A DNA stretch of 24,201 nt. Source: a virus. Below, one piece after another: positions 16,969 through 22,795 of the stretch; position 1 is the first letter of the stretch; each line of letters opens with the position of its first letter. The position numbers and the translations under genes were made by a program. The notes under the pieces were generated by a model. It was not told the DNA's origin. It made no database searches and saw nothing but the letters and a program-made list of their open reading frames with translations. The DNA is taken from the IMG/VR virus record IMGVR_UViG_3300024520_000487, positions 1 to 24,201 of that record; one strand, 5' to 3'.

Positions 16969-17041
16969 TGGTTCCCCCAGGGTTCGAACCCGGTCCAACA
17001 GCTTTTCAGACTGCTGTGCCTCCAGAATACACCAGAGAACC
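16969..17041 (-). tRNA. tRNA-Phe(GAA)
   Basis: Acceptor GGTTCTC/GGGAACC, anticodon stem GCAGT/GCTGT with loop CTGAAAA, T-stem CCGGG/CCTGG, discriminator A, CCA not encoded. Confidence 0.88.
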
Positions 17042-17046
17042 ATGAA

Positions 17047-17070
17047 GGTTGGGGACCGAAGTCCCCAACC
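17047..17070 (-). terminator. UUCG hairpin after the 110-aa gene
   Basis: GGTTGGGGAC pairs perfectly with GTCCCCAACC around C(UUCG)G on the minus strand, a very stable tetraloop. It lies between the stop of the 110-aa gene and tRNA-Phe, with TTCATGG after it. It may attenuate transcription into the last eleven tRNAs or protect the mRNA 3' end after tRNA processing. Confidence 0.75.
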
Positions 17071-17074
17071 GAAC

Positions 17075-17407
17075 TCAGGTAGCCAAGGCTGCGTGCCAAC
17101 CAGTAGCAGTAGTCTTGGTCAAAATCACCATGTCGCCAGCAGCGACAGTAGCGACCGTACCAACAATCGTATCCGAACCAGTCTTAGCGGAAGTGACCGC
17201 ACCAGCACCGATCTGGATAACGAAAAAGACTGTACCCAAGGGCCAATCAACAGTAGTTGACTCGGGAAGCGTCAACGTTGTAGCAGAGCCATGAGACACT
17301 GTTACAGCAGAGAACGGGCCTGTCCGAGACGACAGAGTGTTAGCAGCCCCTGTAAGGGCTGTGAGCCGGGTCCGTCCGACCGGCGCAGTTGAAGCAGTTG
17401 TTGCCAT
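17075..17407 (-). CDS. Small fibre-type structural protein inside the tRNA array, 110 aa
   Basis: The segment SHGSATTLTLPESTTVDWPLG, then TVFFVIQIGAGAVTSAKTGS and DTIVGT resembles a beta-rich module seen in phage fibre and head-appendage proteins (LTVP-x-N-x-x-V-x-FP-x-GT-x-I-x-V-x-Q-x-GAGQVTF). Here it forms almost the whole protein, so it is probably a small virion decoration or fibre-tip protein. AAAGGA lies 10 bases before ATG 17407. The gene splits the tRNA array into 15 upstream and 11 downstream tRNAs and is followed by a UUCG hairpin. Upstream there is a short inverted repeat GTTTG-ACG-CAAAC and TATACT (17427-17443) but no clear promoter pair. No signal peptide is seen. Confidence 0.7.
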   Translation of the reverse strand: MATTASTAPVGRTRLTALTGAANTLSSRTGPFSAVTVSHGSATTLTLPESTTVDWPLGTVFFVIQIGAGAVTSAKTGSDTIVGTVATVAAGDMVILTKTTATGWHAALAT

Positions 17408-17514
17408 TTCTGTGTATCCTTTTTTAGTATACTAGTTTGCGTCAAACCCTAAAAGGTGTTTGGCGACTTCAAGCTGGAAGCCTGCGTTTCACAACATGGG
17501 TTGCGATTGTTTTG

Positions 17515-17595
17515 TGGTGGGCCGAGATGGAATCGAACCACCCATGCCGAAGCGGCTGGTTTACAGCCAGCGTGAACACCTTGTTCTTTCGACCC
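17515..17595 (-). tRNA. tRNA-Tyr(GTA)
   Basis: Acceptor GGGTCGA/TCGGCCC, anticodon stem GCTGG/CCAGC with loop CTGTAAA, class II variable arm of about 12 nt, T-stem GGTGG/CCATC, discriminator A and CCA encoded. The D-loop is short. Confidence 0.88.
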
Positions 17596-17677
17596 TCAAA
17601 CCACGGTCTCCCACATCATTCTACTTCCCCTACCGCAGTCAGCCTAGGGAACCTTGCGTTAGATATGGTGGCTAGCG

Positions 17678-17752
17678 TCTGGATGGAAGGATTCGAACCT
17701 CCGATGCTCCTGATTCCAAATCAGGCGGGCTGGCCTACTGCCCCACATCCAG
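17678..17752 (-). tRNA. tRNA-Pro(TGG)
   Basis: Perfect acceptor CTGGATG/CATCCAG, anticodon stem CCTGA/TCAGG with loop TTTGGAA, T-stem GGAGG/CCTTC, discriminator A, CCA not encoded. An 82-bp stretch without recognisable feature separates it from tRNA-Tyr. Confidence 0.9.
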
Positions 17753-17763
17753 TTGTATTGCGA

Positions 17764-17841
17764 TGGAGTACCTACACGGATTCGAACCGTGACCTGCTGG
17801 GTGGAAGCCAGTTATGCTTGACCGTTAAACACCATAGGTAC
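17764..17841 (-). tRNA. tRNA-Gly(TCC)
   Basis: Perfect acceptor GTACCTA/TAGGTAC, anticodon stem ACTGG/CCAGC with loop CTTCCAC, T-loop TTCGAAT, discriminator T as usual for Gly, CCA encoded. Confidence 0.9.
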
Positions 17842-17842
17842 C

Positions 17843-17918
17843 TGGTGGAGAAGGCCGGATTCGAACCGGCAGCCGTCTACTTGCAAAGCAGTTGCTCTAC
17901 CATTGGAGCTACATCCCC
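17843..17918 (-). tRNA. tRNA-Ala(TGC)
   Basis: Acceptor GGGGATG/CTTCTCC includes the G3-U70 pair that defines alanine identity; anticodon loop TTTGCAA; T-stem GCCGG/CCGGC; discriminator A; CCA encoded. One acceptor pair (6-67) is T-T. Confidence 0.9.
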
Positions 17919-17919
17919 G

Positions 17920-17994
17920 TGGTCCACGAGGCACGGATCGAACATGCCAGTGACAGGATGTAAACCTGCTAGGGACACCAGTCCCGACTCGTGG
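17920..17994 (-). tRNA. tRNA-Val(TAC)
   Basis: Perfect acceptor CCACGAG/CTCGTGG, anticodon stem GCAGG/CCTGT with loop TTTACAT, T-stem GCATG/CGTGC, discriminator A, CCA encoded. Confidence 0.9.
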
Positions 17995-18008
17995 TTTATA
18001 AAACCTAG

Positions 18009-18082
18009 TACCGCTTACAGGGATCGAACCTATCTGAAACACCTTATCAGGGTGTCGCCTACAACCAGTTGGCTTAAACGGC
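18009..18082 (-). tRNA. tRNA-Ile(GAT)
   Basis: Acceptor GCCGTTT/AAGCGGT, anticodon stem ACACC/GGTGT with loop CTGATAA, T-stem ATAGG/CCTGT, discriminator A, CCA not encoded. It reads AUC and AUU but not AUA. Confidence 0.9.
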
Positions 18083-18083
18083 A

Positions 18084-18159
18084 TGGTACCCAAGGTGGGA
18101 GTCGAACCCACAGATTACAGTTTCTAAGACTGCTGCCTATCCCGTTCGGCTACTCGGGC
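18084..18159 (-). tRNA. tRNA-Leu(TAG) with class I (short) variable loop
   Basis: A complete 76-nt cloverleaf: acceptor GCCCGAG/CTTGGGT, D-stem GCC/GGC, anticodon stem GCAGT/ACTGT with loop CTTAGAA, T-stem GTGGG/CCCAC, discriminator A, CCA encoded. The variable loop is only AATCT (5 nt), whereas bacterial leucine tRNAs normally have a long class II arm. Confidence 0.85.
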
Positions 18160-18164
18160 ATGAG

Positions 18165-18251
18165 CGGAAAACTGAGGGCACGATCCCCAAGACGTTTAAC
18201 CGTCCCATACAGTTTAGCAAACTGCTCCCGAACCTATCGGGTTAGCTTTCC
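18165..18251 (-). tRNA. tRNA-Ser(GCT)
   Basis: Acceptor GGAAAGC/GTTTTCC, anticodon stem GCAGT/ACTGT with loop TTGCTAA, long class II variable arm with stem GACG/CGTC, discriminator G, CCA not encoded. The T-loop is ATCGTGC, which departs from TTCGANN. Confidence 0.82.
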
Positions 18252-18257
18252 ATGCGA

Positions 18258-18343
18258 TGGAAGAAGGTAGAGGAATCGAACCCCCAGGTGTTACCCCGCC
18301 CCAGGGTTCAAACCTGGTCGCCAACCATTTAGCGGTACCTTCC
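18258..18343 (-). tRNA. tRNA-Ser(TGA)
   Basis: Acceptor GGAAGGT/ACCTTCT, anticodon stem CCAGG/CCTGG with loop TTTGAAC, 15-nt class II variable arm, T-loop TTCGATT, discriminator T, CCA encoded. A 90-bp spacer separates it from tRNA-Met. Confidence 0.88.
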
Positions 18344-18433
18344 ACGAAAATCACCCCAGGTGCTTCACCGATATCGTAATCAACCGGGAGAGGACGAGGA
18401 AACTGATCAGGTTTCCCTACCCCTGGGATACGT

Positions 18434-18505
18434 TGGTGGCGGGCCAGAGGATTGAACTCTGCACACTCAGGGTATGAGCCTAGTGGACTAACCATAGCGC
18501 CCGCA
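18434..18505 (-). tRNA. tRNA-Met(CAT), elongator or initiator not resolved
   Basis: Acceptor TGCGGGC/GCCCGCC has a T1-C72 mismatch, a feature shared with initiators, but the anticodon stem CTAGG/CCTGA lacks the three G-C pairs of initiators. Loop CTCATAC, T-stem CAGAG/CTCTG, discriminator A, CCA encoded. The D-arm is short (TGG-TTAGT-CCA). A tRNA-Ile2 with modified C34 cannot be excluded. Confidence 0.75.
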
Positions 18506-18517
18506 ACGAACTGTTAT

Positions 18518-18591
18518 TGGTAACTCCCCCAAGAATCGAACTTGGACACACCGGGTCAGAGCCGAGCGCACTACCATTATGCTAGGGAGTA
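18518..18591 (-). tRNA. tRNA-Gln(CTG)
   Basis: Acceptor TACTCCC/GGGAGTT with an open 1-72 pair (T-T), fitting the weak first pair favoured by GlnRS; anticodon loop CTCTGAC; T-stem CCAAG/CTTGG; discriminator A; CCA encoded. Confidence 0.85.
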
Positions 18592-18595
18592 TCGT

Positions 18596-18675
18596 TGGAA
18601 AGGGAAACCGGAATCGAACCGCAAGACACCACAGGGTCAAAGCCTGTTGGCAGCCCAGCCGCCGGTATCTCCCTA
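18596..18675 (-). tRNA. tRNA-Gln(TTG)
   Basis: Acceptor TAGGGAG/TTCCCTT with T1-T72 open, anticodon stem ACAGG/CCTGT with loop CTTTGAC, T-loop TTCGATT, CCA encoded. The T-stem keeps only three good pairs, so folding is weaker than in its neighbours. Confidence 0.78.
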
Positions 18676-18676
18676 G

Positions 18677-18750
18677 TAGCCCCCCTGGGACTCGAACCCA
18701 GACTGTACACTTTTTGAGGGTGTCGCCTCCTGCCATTGGGCTAGAGGGCC
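18677..18750 (-). tRNA. tRNA-Leu(CAA) with class I (short) variable loop
   Basis: Acceptor GGCCCTC/GGGGGCT, D-stem GCC/GGC, anticodon loop CTCAAAA, T-stem CTGGG/CCCAG, discriminator A, CCA not encoded. The variable loop is ACAGT (5 nt), the same unusual class I form as tRNA-Leu(TAG). The innermost anticodon-stem pair is C-A. Confidence 0.82.
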
Positions 18751-18778
18751 ATGTGTGACCTGACCTAGAGGGCCATCG

Positions 18779-18844
18779 TGTTTCACCAAGGATTCGAACC
18801 CTGAACACTTAGTTTAGGAAACTTGTGCTGTTCCTACGTGAAAC
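18779..18844 (-). tRNA. tRNA-Arg(CCT)-like, without a D-stem
   Basis: Perfect acceptor GTTTCAC/GTGAAAC, T-stem CAGGG/CCTTG with loop TTCGAAT, anticodon loop TTCCTAA, discriminator A, CCA not encoded. It is only 66 nt: about ten bases lie where the D-arm should be and no D-stem forms. The anticodon stem has an internal mismatch. Its first base overlaps the palindrome at 18844-18858. Confidence 0.6.
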
Positions 18845-18858
18845 ATTCTATTAGAATG
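18844..18858. promoter_or_regulatory. Palindromic element CATTCTATTAGAATG between two Arg tRNAs
   Basis: An exact copy of the element at 3860-3874. It occupies the 16-bp gap between tRNA-Arg(TCG) and tRNA-Arg(CCT), so any transcript start or cleavage here would generate the tRNA-Arg(CCT) 5' end. Confidence 0.6.
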
Positions 18859-18860
18859 CT

Positions 18861-18933
18861 TGGTACCCCTCCCAGGAGTCGAACCTGGCCTAAAAGCTTC
18901 GAAGGCTTCTGTCTGCGTTCCGTCAGCAGGGGT
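18861..18933 (-). tRNA. tRNA-Arg(TCG)
   Basis: Acceptor ACCCCTG/GAGGGGT (last pair G-G), anticodon stem GAAGC/GCTTT with loop CTTCGAA, T-stem CCAGG/CCTGG, discriminator A, CCA encoded. It is the first tRNA of the array in transcription order, 10 bases beyond the portal stop. Confidence 0.88.
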
Positions 18934-18943
18934 AAAACCCATA

Positions 18944-20779
18944 CTACACCAAGGGCGGGCCACCTGTCAACGCTTGACCGGGCGGCGCACCCAAATCTTC
19001 CCCACCAGGCGCTGCTGGCAGGACATTCAAGAAATCTTCCGCATTTTTGATACCGAACCCGTTACGCAACAGATGCTCAACCAGCTTCTGATCGTTGATC
19101 ATCCCGGAACCGATAAACGGGGCCATCGTATCCATCAACTGTAGAGCAGACTGCCGTCGGAACGTCTCGTTCTGCGGCTGTGTAGAACCAGCCTCAACAT
19201 CGAAAACAAACTCGCCCTGTAGCTGTGCGGCACTATACGGAACCCAAGATACCACCTGGTCGTCAGAAACAACTCGGGCAACATCCTCAGTTTCCATAAA
19301 CACCTGAGACAAACGGATCATCCGACCAGCAACCCGAGACATCCCCTGCTCAACCTTATACAACTTATCGGCCGAACGGGCGTTCGCAGCATCCTGGATC
19401 AAACCAGCTTCGGTAGCTGTACGTCGAATCTCTGTCGGTGTACCACGAGCATACTCCGAAATACCGGTAATCGTGTTGATGTCACCGATAATCATTTCGG
19501 ACTGGTTGTACCAGTTCGCATCCAACCCGATCGGTTTGATAGTCTGGAAGATGTCCGCAAACGGACGATCTTCCAAAACTTCCAAAAGAACCTGATCATC
19601 ACCAGATTCCAAAGCATCCATACCATCTTCACCGATAGCAGCCGGACGCACCAGATTGATCCGCCGACCAATCTTACGATCGTTGATCATCTGTGTTCGT
19701 GTCAAAGCCAACTCTAGCTGCAACCCGTAAACCGTTTCGATATCACCGATCGGATAGAAACGTTCCGGAACCTCATAGTTCGGGATGAACACGAAAGGAT
19801 GAATCTCCGGGAACGGCGACCGTTCCGGATCAGACAAATAATCTTCCGCACCGTCAGCCAAAGTACAAACATCCTTGCTTACGAGATCATAAAACTCGTA
19901 AACAACAACAAATCCGGCTTCCTTCGACTTCTGATCGGCCCCGCCACCAGACATAACATCGACACCCTCACGAGCATCAGAAAGAACAGTAGCCTTCAAC
20001 TTGCGCCGAACACCAGCATCCCAATCCTCGTTATCACGAGCTACATCAATAGGAACAAACGAACGTTGTGCAATCCACCTGGCATCTTCCAACCTGGAAG
20101 CATCCGGATCAACAAACATATCGAATGGTGAAATACGGGACGCCTTCGGGGCGTCCCGAACCGTTGCCTCCGCTTCCTTCGGAACAGAGCGGACAACTTC
20201 CTCGACGGAAGGGAACTCGCTCTCAGACAACGTAGAACCATCAATGCCCTGCTGCCTTTGCATCAGCGCATCACGAACCTGATTCTGCCATTCCTCGGGG
20301 CTAAGCTTTTGGGTTTCCGTTTCGAAATCCCAAACAACCTTCATCCAGCCGTGACCCAAAATCACAAAATCTTTGATCGCCTCACGAATCTGATCTTGAA
20401 CATCAAACTCTTTCCACTGGTGATTTACAACAGCCTCAGCAACAGCAGCAGTCTCCTGATCCTGGGCACGCCTCGCTGTCACCGTAATCTTAGGAGAAGT
20501 CACAGACACCGAAGGAACAATAACGTTCACAGTGGAGAACGCCATGTTCGGTACAACAACATCCGTATAGTCGTTCAACTCGGGCCAAGGATACTGGTTA
20601 GAGTAAATCTGTAGGAAGTCCGACCATTTCTTATCCCACTTGTTATCGCTCCGCAACTTCTTCGTTGCCTCGATCGTAGCGATCTTCGCCTTAAACTTGT
20701 CGTTCTTCGTTTTCCTACCCTTCCGGGTAGTATCATCAAAAAGCCCGCCAGCAACCTGAGAATCGTAGTTGCTTGGCAT
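18944..20779 (-). CDS. Portal protein, 611 aa
   Basis: The N-terminal region has WPELNDYTDVVVPNMAFSTV followed by NVIVPSVSVTSPKI and later VNHQWKEFDVQDQIREAIKDF, VILGHGWMKVVWD. This is the conserved stem/wing order of phage portals. A later segment (EIRRTATEAGLIQDAANARS, then a helical stretch ending RMIRLSQVFME) is also typical of the portal core. Twelve copies form the DNA channel at one capsid vertex and dock the adaptor. The ATG at 20779 shares one base with the stop of the Cys4 gene (TGATG). It ends in a TAG stop just before the tRNA array, so tRNAs are probably cut from the same transcript. Length about 610 aa fits large podovirus-type portals. Confidence 0.85.
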   Translation of the reverse strand: MPSNYDSQVAGGLFDDTTRKGRKTKNDKFKAKIATIEATKKLRSDNKWDKKWSDFLQIYSNQYPWPELNDYTDVVVPNMAFSTVNVIVPSVSVTSPKITVTARRAQDQETAAVAEAVVNHQWKEFDVQDQIREAIKDFVILGHGWMKVVWDFETETQKLSPEEWQNQVRDALMQRQQGIDGSTLSESEFPSVEEVVRSVPKEAEATVRDAPKASRISPFDMFVDPDASRLEDARWIAQRSFVPIDVARDNEDWDAGVRRKLKATVLSDAREGVDVMSGGGADQKSKEAGFVVVYEFYDLVSKDVCTLADGAEDYLSDPERSPFPEIHPFVFIPNYEVPERFYPIGDIETVYGLQLELALTRTQMINDRKIGRRINLVRPAAIGEDGMDALESGDDQVLLEVLEDRPFADIFQTIKPIGLDANWYNQSEMIIGDINTITGISEYARGTPTEIRRTATEAGLIQDAANARSADKLYKVEQGMSRVAGRMIRLSQVFMETEDVARVVSDDQVVSWVPYSAAQLQGEFVFDVEAGSTQPQNETFRRQSALQLMDTMAPFIGSGMINDQKLVEHLLRNGFGIKNAEDFLNVLPAAPGGEDLGAPPGQALTGGPPLV

Positions 20780-21075
20780 CAGATCGCTTTCTTAGTAGGT
20801 CGATTTTTATGGTGTTCTTCAAGTTTGGTCATCTGGGACCCGACAAGACCGGCACCATGATTCGTTTTAAGTTGCGGGTCAAGACCGTTCGCCCGACCAT
20901 CAGCGATCTGCTTTGTTTGAAAAGCTTTAATCGTGTCGTCGTGAAAAAAGTCTTGATAGCCGTTGAACCCCAGATTCACTGAGGAAACCCGACATTTGAA
21001 ACATACAGTCGGCGCATTGCACCCGCTATTGAAAGCGTCCGGTGCCTTGTCTAGACCACATTCCGTGCAGTTCAT
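20779..21075 (-). CDS. Small Cys4 zinc-ribbon-like protein, 98 aa
   Basis: The N-terminus carries two CxxC pairs, C3/C6 and C25/C28 (plus C19), a pattern that normally binds one zinc ion. The rest is polar with a basic His/Lys-rich end (EEHHKNRPTKKAI). Small zinc-ribbon or HNH-like proteins often lie next to phage terminase and portal genes and can help packaging, but no HNH catalytic motif is visible here. GGGAGA lies about 9 bases upstream of ATG 21075. It is the first gene after the promoter-like element at 21086-21112 and is translationally coupled to the portal. Confidence 0.75.
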   Translation of the reverse strand: MNCTECGLDKAPDAFNSGCNAPTVCFKCRVSSVNLGFNGYQDFFHDDTIKAFQTKQIADGRANGLDPQLKTNHGAGLVGSQMTKLEEHHKNRPTKKAI

Positions 21076-21085
21076 ATAGCAAGTC

Positions 21086-21112
21086 TCCCTAAAGAAAGCA
21101 AAGATCGTCCCA
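21086..21112 (-). promoter_or_regulatory. 27-bp promoter-like element upstream of the Cys4/portal genes
   Basis: On the minus strand it starts TGGGACGATCTTTGCTTT and ends CTTTAGGGA, with GA following. It differs at two positions from the copy at 16062-16088. A start at the GGG would give a 15-16-base leader whose first bases serve as ribosome binding site. It lies one base from the palindrome at 21114-21138. Confidence 0.6.
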
Positions 21113-21113
21113 C

Positions 21114-21138
21114 CATTCTAATAGAATCCCATCAGAAT
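21114..21138 (-). promoter_or_regulatory. Palindromic element with extra half-site between terminase and Cys4 genes
   Basis: CATTCTAATAGAAT (21114-21127) is followed by a second AGAAT at 21134-21138, 11 bp from the first, as at 14005-14029. On the minus strand it lies immediately upstream of the 27-bp element, so a bound protein could control that promoter. Confidence 0.6.
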
Positions 21139-21142
21139 GGCA

Positions 21143-22795
21143 TCAAAAAACCGGGGTGGCACGACGGCGAACGCTTTTGCGTTTCTTGTCCAACTCGGCA
21201 GCCCACCAAGCGATCGACCCAGGAACCGTATCCTCACTAACACGACCAACCTGGTTTTCGATCGCATACCGGCGGGCCTCAACCGTAATGGCTAAAGCCA
21301 TTACGCAGTCATCATGCGGTGAACCATGCAACCTGATACGATCACCACGCTGCTCACGAACAAACGTTTTCAACTCCGCAATAGTCGGAGCATGAGGAAC
21401 ATTATGGGTCCGAGTCCAAATCGACAACTCCTGGAGAATATCAGCCTTGTTGCCGTGAGTCGTCAACCAGCCGATCGTCTCCGTTGGAGAAATCTGCCGC
21501 TTCATCTGAGTTCGCCGACGATAAATGCGGCTGTAACCCCTACGCCGCAAATGATCTACAGTGGTACGGCCATGATTGTTCACCTCGGGTGCAACCAAAG
21601 CATAGTTATACTTATAGCCGATACCGGCAATGATGGTTGCGAAATAGTCCGGCTCACACTTCCCCCGATACACCCCACAAATCTTGCCAGTCTCAGCATC
21701 CATCACAAACGCCACCGACCAGTCACCATGATCCAACCCCTGAGCAATATCCGCTCCGACAACATACGAGGCGAAACGCTCAGGCTCAGAATACACTTCG
21801 AAATCGCCGCCAGGGTCAACCTTGAACCGGTTACCTGTAGCTGTAGCCTCAATCATCCACGAGCCAAGAGATTCCTTGGCTCGCATATCCCGGATCGTTT
21901 CCAGATTGAAAAACGGGTTACCTGACCCGATAAACGCTTCCTCCGGGGTCGAAGGATACTCCTGGAACAGCATCCACGGCTCCATATTCTGTTTCTTATT
22001 CTCATACCAGGCTTCATCACGCTCAGGGACAGCCCACCAAGGATGAAAAATGCTTTTAAACGAGTTCGAACTCGTCTCAGCCCCAACAAACAAACGATGA
22101 AAGAAATCCCCCTCACCCTTCGCCGTGCTAAGGCCAACAATCCGACCACCGATGTCAGTAGCAGGCTCAACCGAAGCCCAAGCCTCCTCCTGGGAAGGAA
22201 AAGACGCCCACTCATCACAAATCACCAAAAAAGCCGTTTCACCACGAATAGGGTCCGACGCAGTAGGACCCGAAACAATGAACGAATCATTCTCAAACGT
22301 CATCTTCAACAACGTTTTGTCAATCACACTCGGGGCACGCTCACGAACCCACGCAGGCATCGACTTCCAAGCAAACTTCGTTTTATTCAACAACGCAACA
22401 GACGTATCTTCCTTCTTCGACAACATATAAATCTGCCGATCAGGCGCACCAATCGCCGTCCACAAACAAAAAGCCGCAGAAAGGGTAGAAAACCCCACCT
22501 GACGGGCCTTTAAAGTGACCGTGTAACGATACTTGAACCAAGAACGCACAGTATCCAACTGTGCTTCCCGAAGAATAAACGGAATCCGTTTCCCAGGAAC
22601 CTTGATAACGATCGCCTCAGCACAAAACTTGGTGAACGCCACCATCAAAGCATCCACCTCATCATCCGGGATCACATCCCGGGCATCAAACTGTAGAGAC
22701 TCAGGAAACCAAGACCTCCACAACAGTTCCTGATCCAGTTTCTCATCTGTCAAACCCCTAGATGCTGACTTCACCCTTTTGATCGCAGTCACCAT
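21143..22795 (-). CDS. terL: Terminase large subunit, 550 aa
   Basis: This is the packaging motor: an N-terminal ATPase and a C-terminal nuclease. The Walker A-like motif is LKARQVGFST (residues 95-104); Walker B is FLVICDEW with D194 and E195; the coupling motif is GLSTAKGEG (221-229). The RNase-H-type nuclease acids are D349 in GADIAQG, E404 in APEVNNHG and D495/D496 in PHDDC. The length is normal for the family. I place the start at ATG 22795, which shares one base with the small terminase stop (TGATG); a TTG one codon earlier is unnecessary. It pumps DNA through the portal encoded two genes downstream. Confidence 0.95.
   Translation of the reverse strand: MVTAIKRVKSASRGLTDEKLDQELLWRSWFPESLQFDARDVIPDDEVDALMVAFTKFCAEAIVIKVPGKRIPFILREAQLDTVRSWFKYRYTVTLKARQVGFSTLSAAFCLWTAIGAPDRQIYMLSKKEDTSVALLNKTKFAWKSMPAWVRERAPSVIDKTLLKMTFENDSFIVSGPTASDPIRGETAFLVICDEWASFPSQEEAWASVEPATDIGGRIVGLSTAKGEGDFFHRLFVGAETSSNSFKSIFHPWWAVPERDEAWYENKKQNMEPWMLFQEYPSTPEEAFIGSGNPFFNLETIRDMRAKESLGSWMIEATATGNRFKVDPGGDFEVYSEPERFASYVVGADIAQGLDHGDWSVAFVMDAETGKICGVYRGKCEPDYFATIIAGIGYKYNYALVAPEVNNHGRTTVDHLRRRGYSRIYRRRTQMKRQISPTETIGWLTTHGNKADILQELSIWTRTHNVPHAPTIAELKTFVREQRGDRIRLHGSPHDDCVMALAITVEARRYAIENQVGRVSEDTVPGSIAWWAAELDKKRKSVRRRATPVF

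Noticed and set aside
18084-18159. tRNA(TAG) as a stop-codon suppressor
   Set aside because: TAG is the anticodon and reads CUA; an amber suppressor would need CTA. TAG, TAA and TGA are all used as normal stops here (portal ends in TAG), so no recoding is indicated.
17437-18270. 277-aa plus-strand open frame across the tRNA array
   Set aside because: It runs through eight well-folded tRNAs; repeated FEP/ESN-like segments are translations of T-arms.
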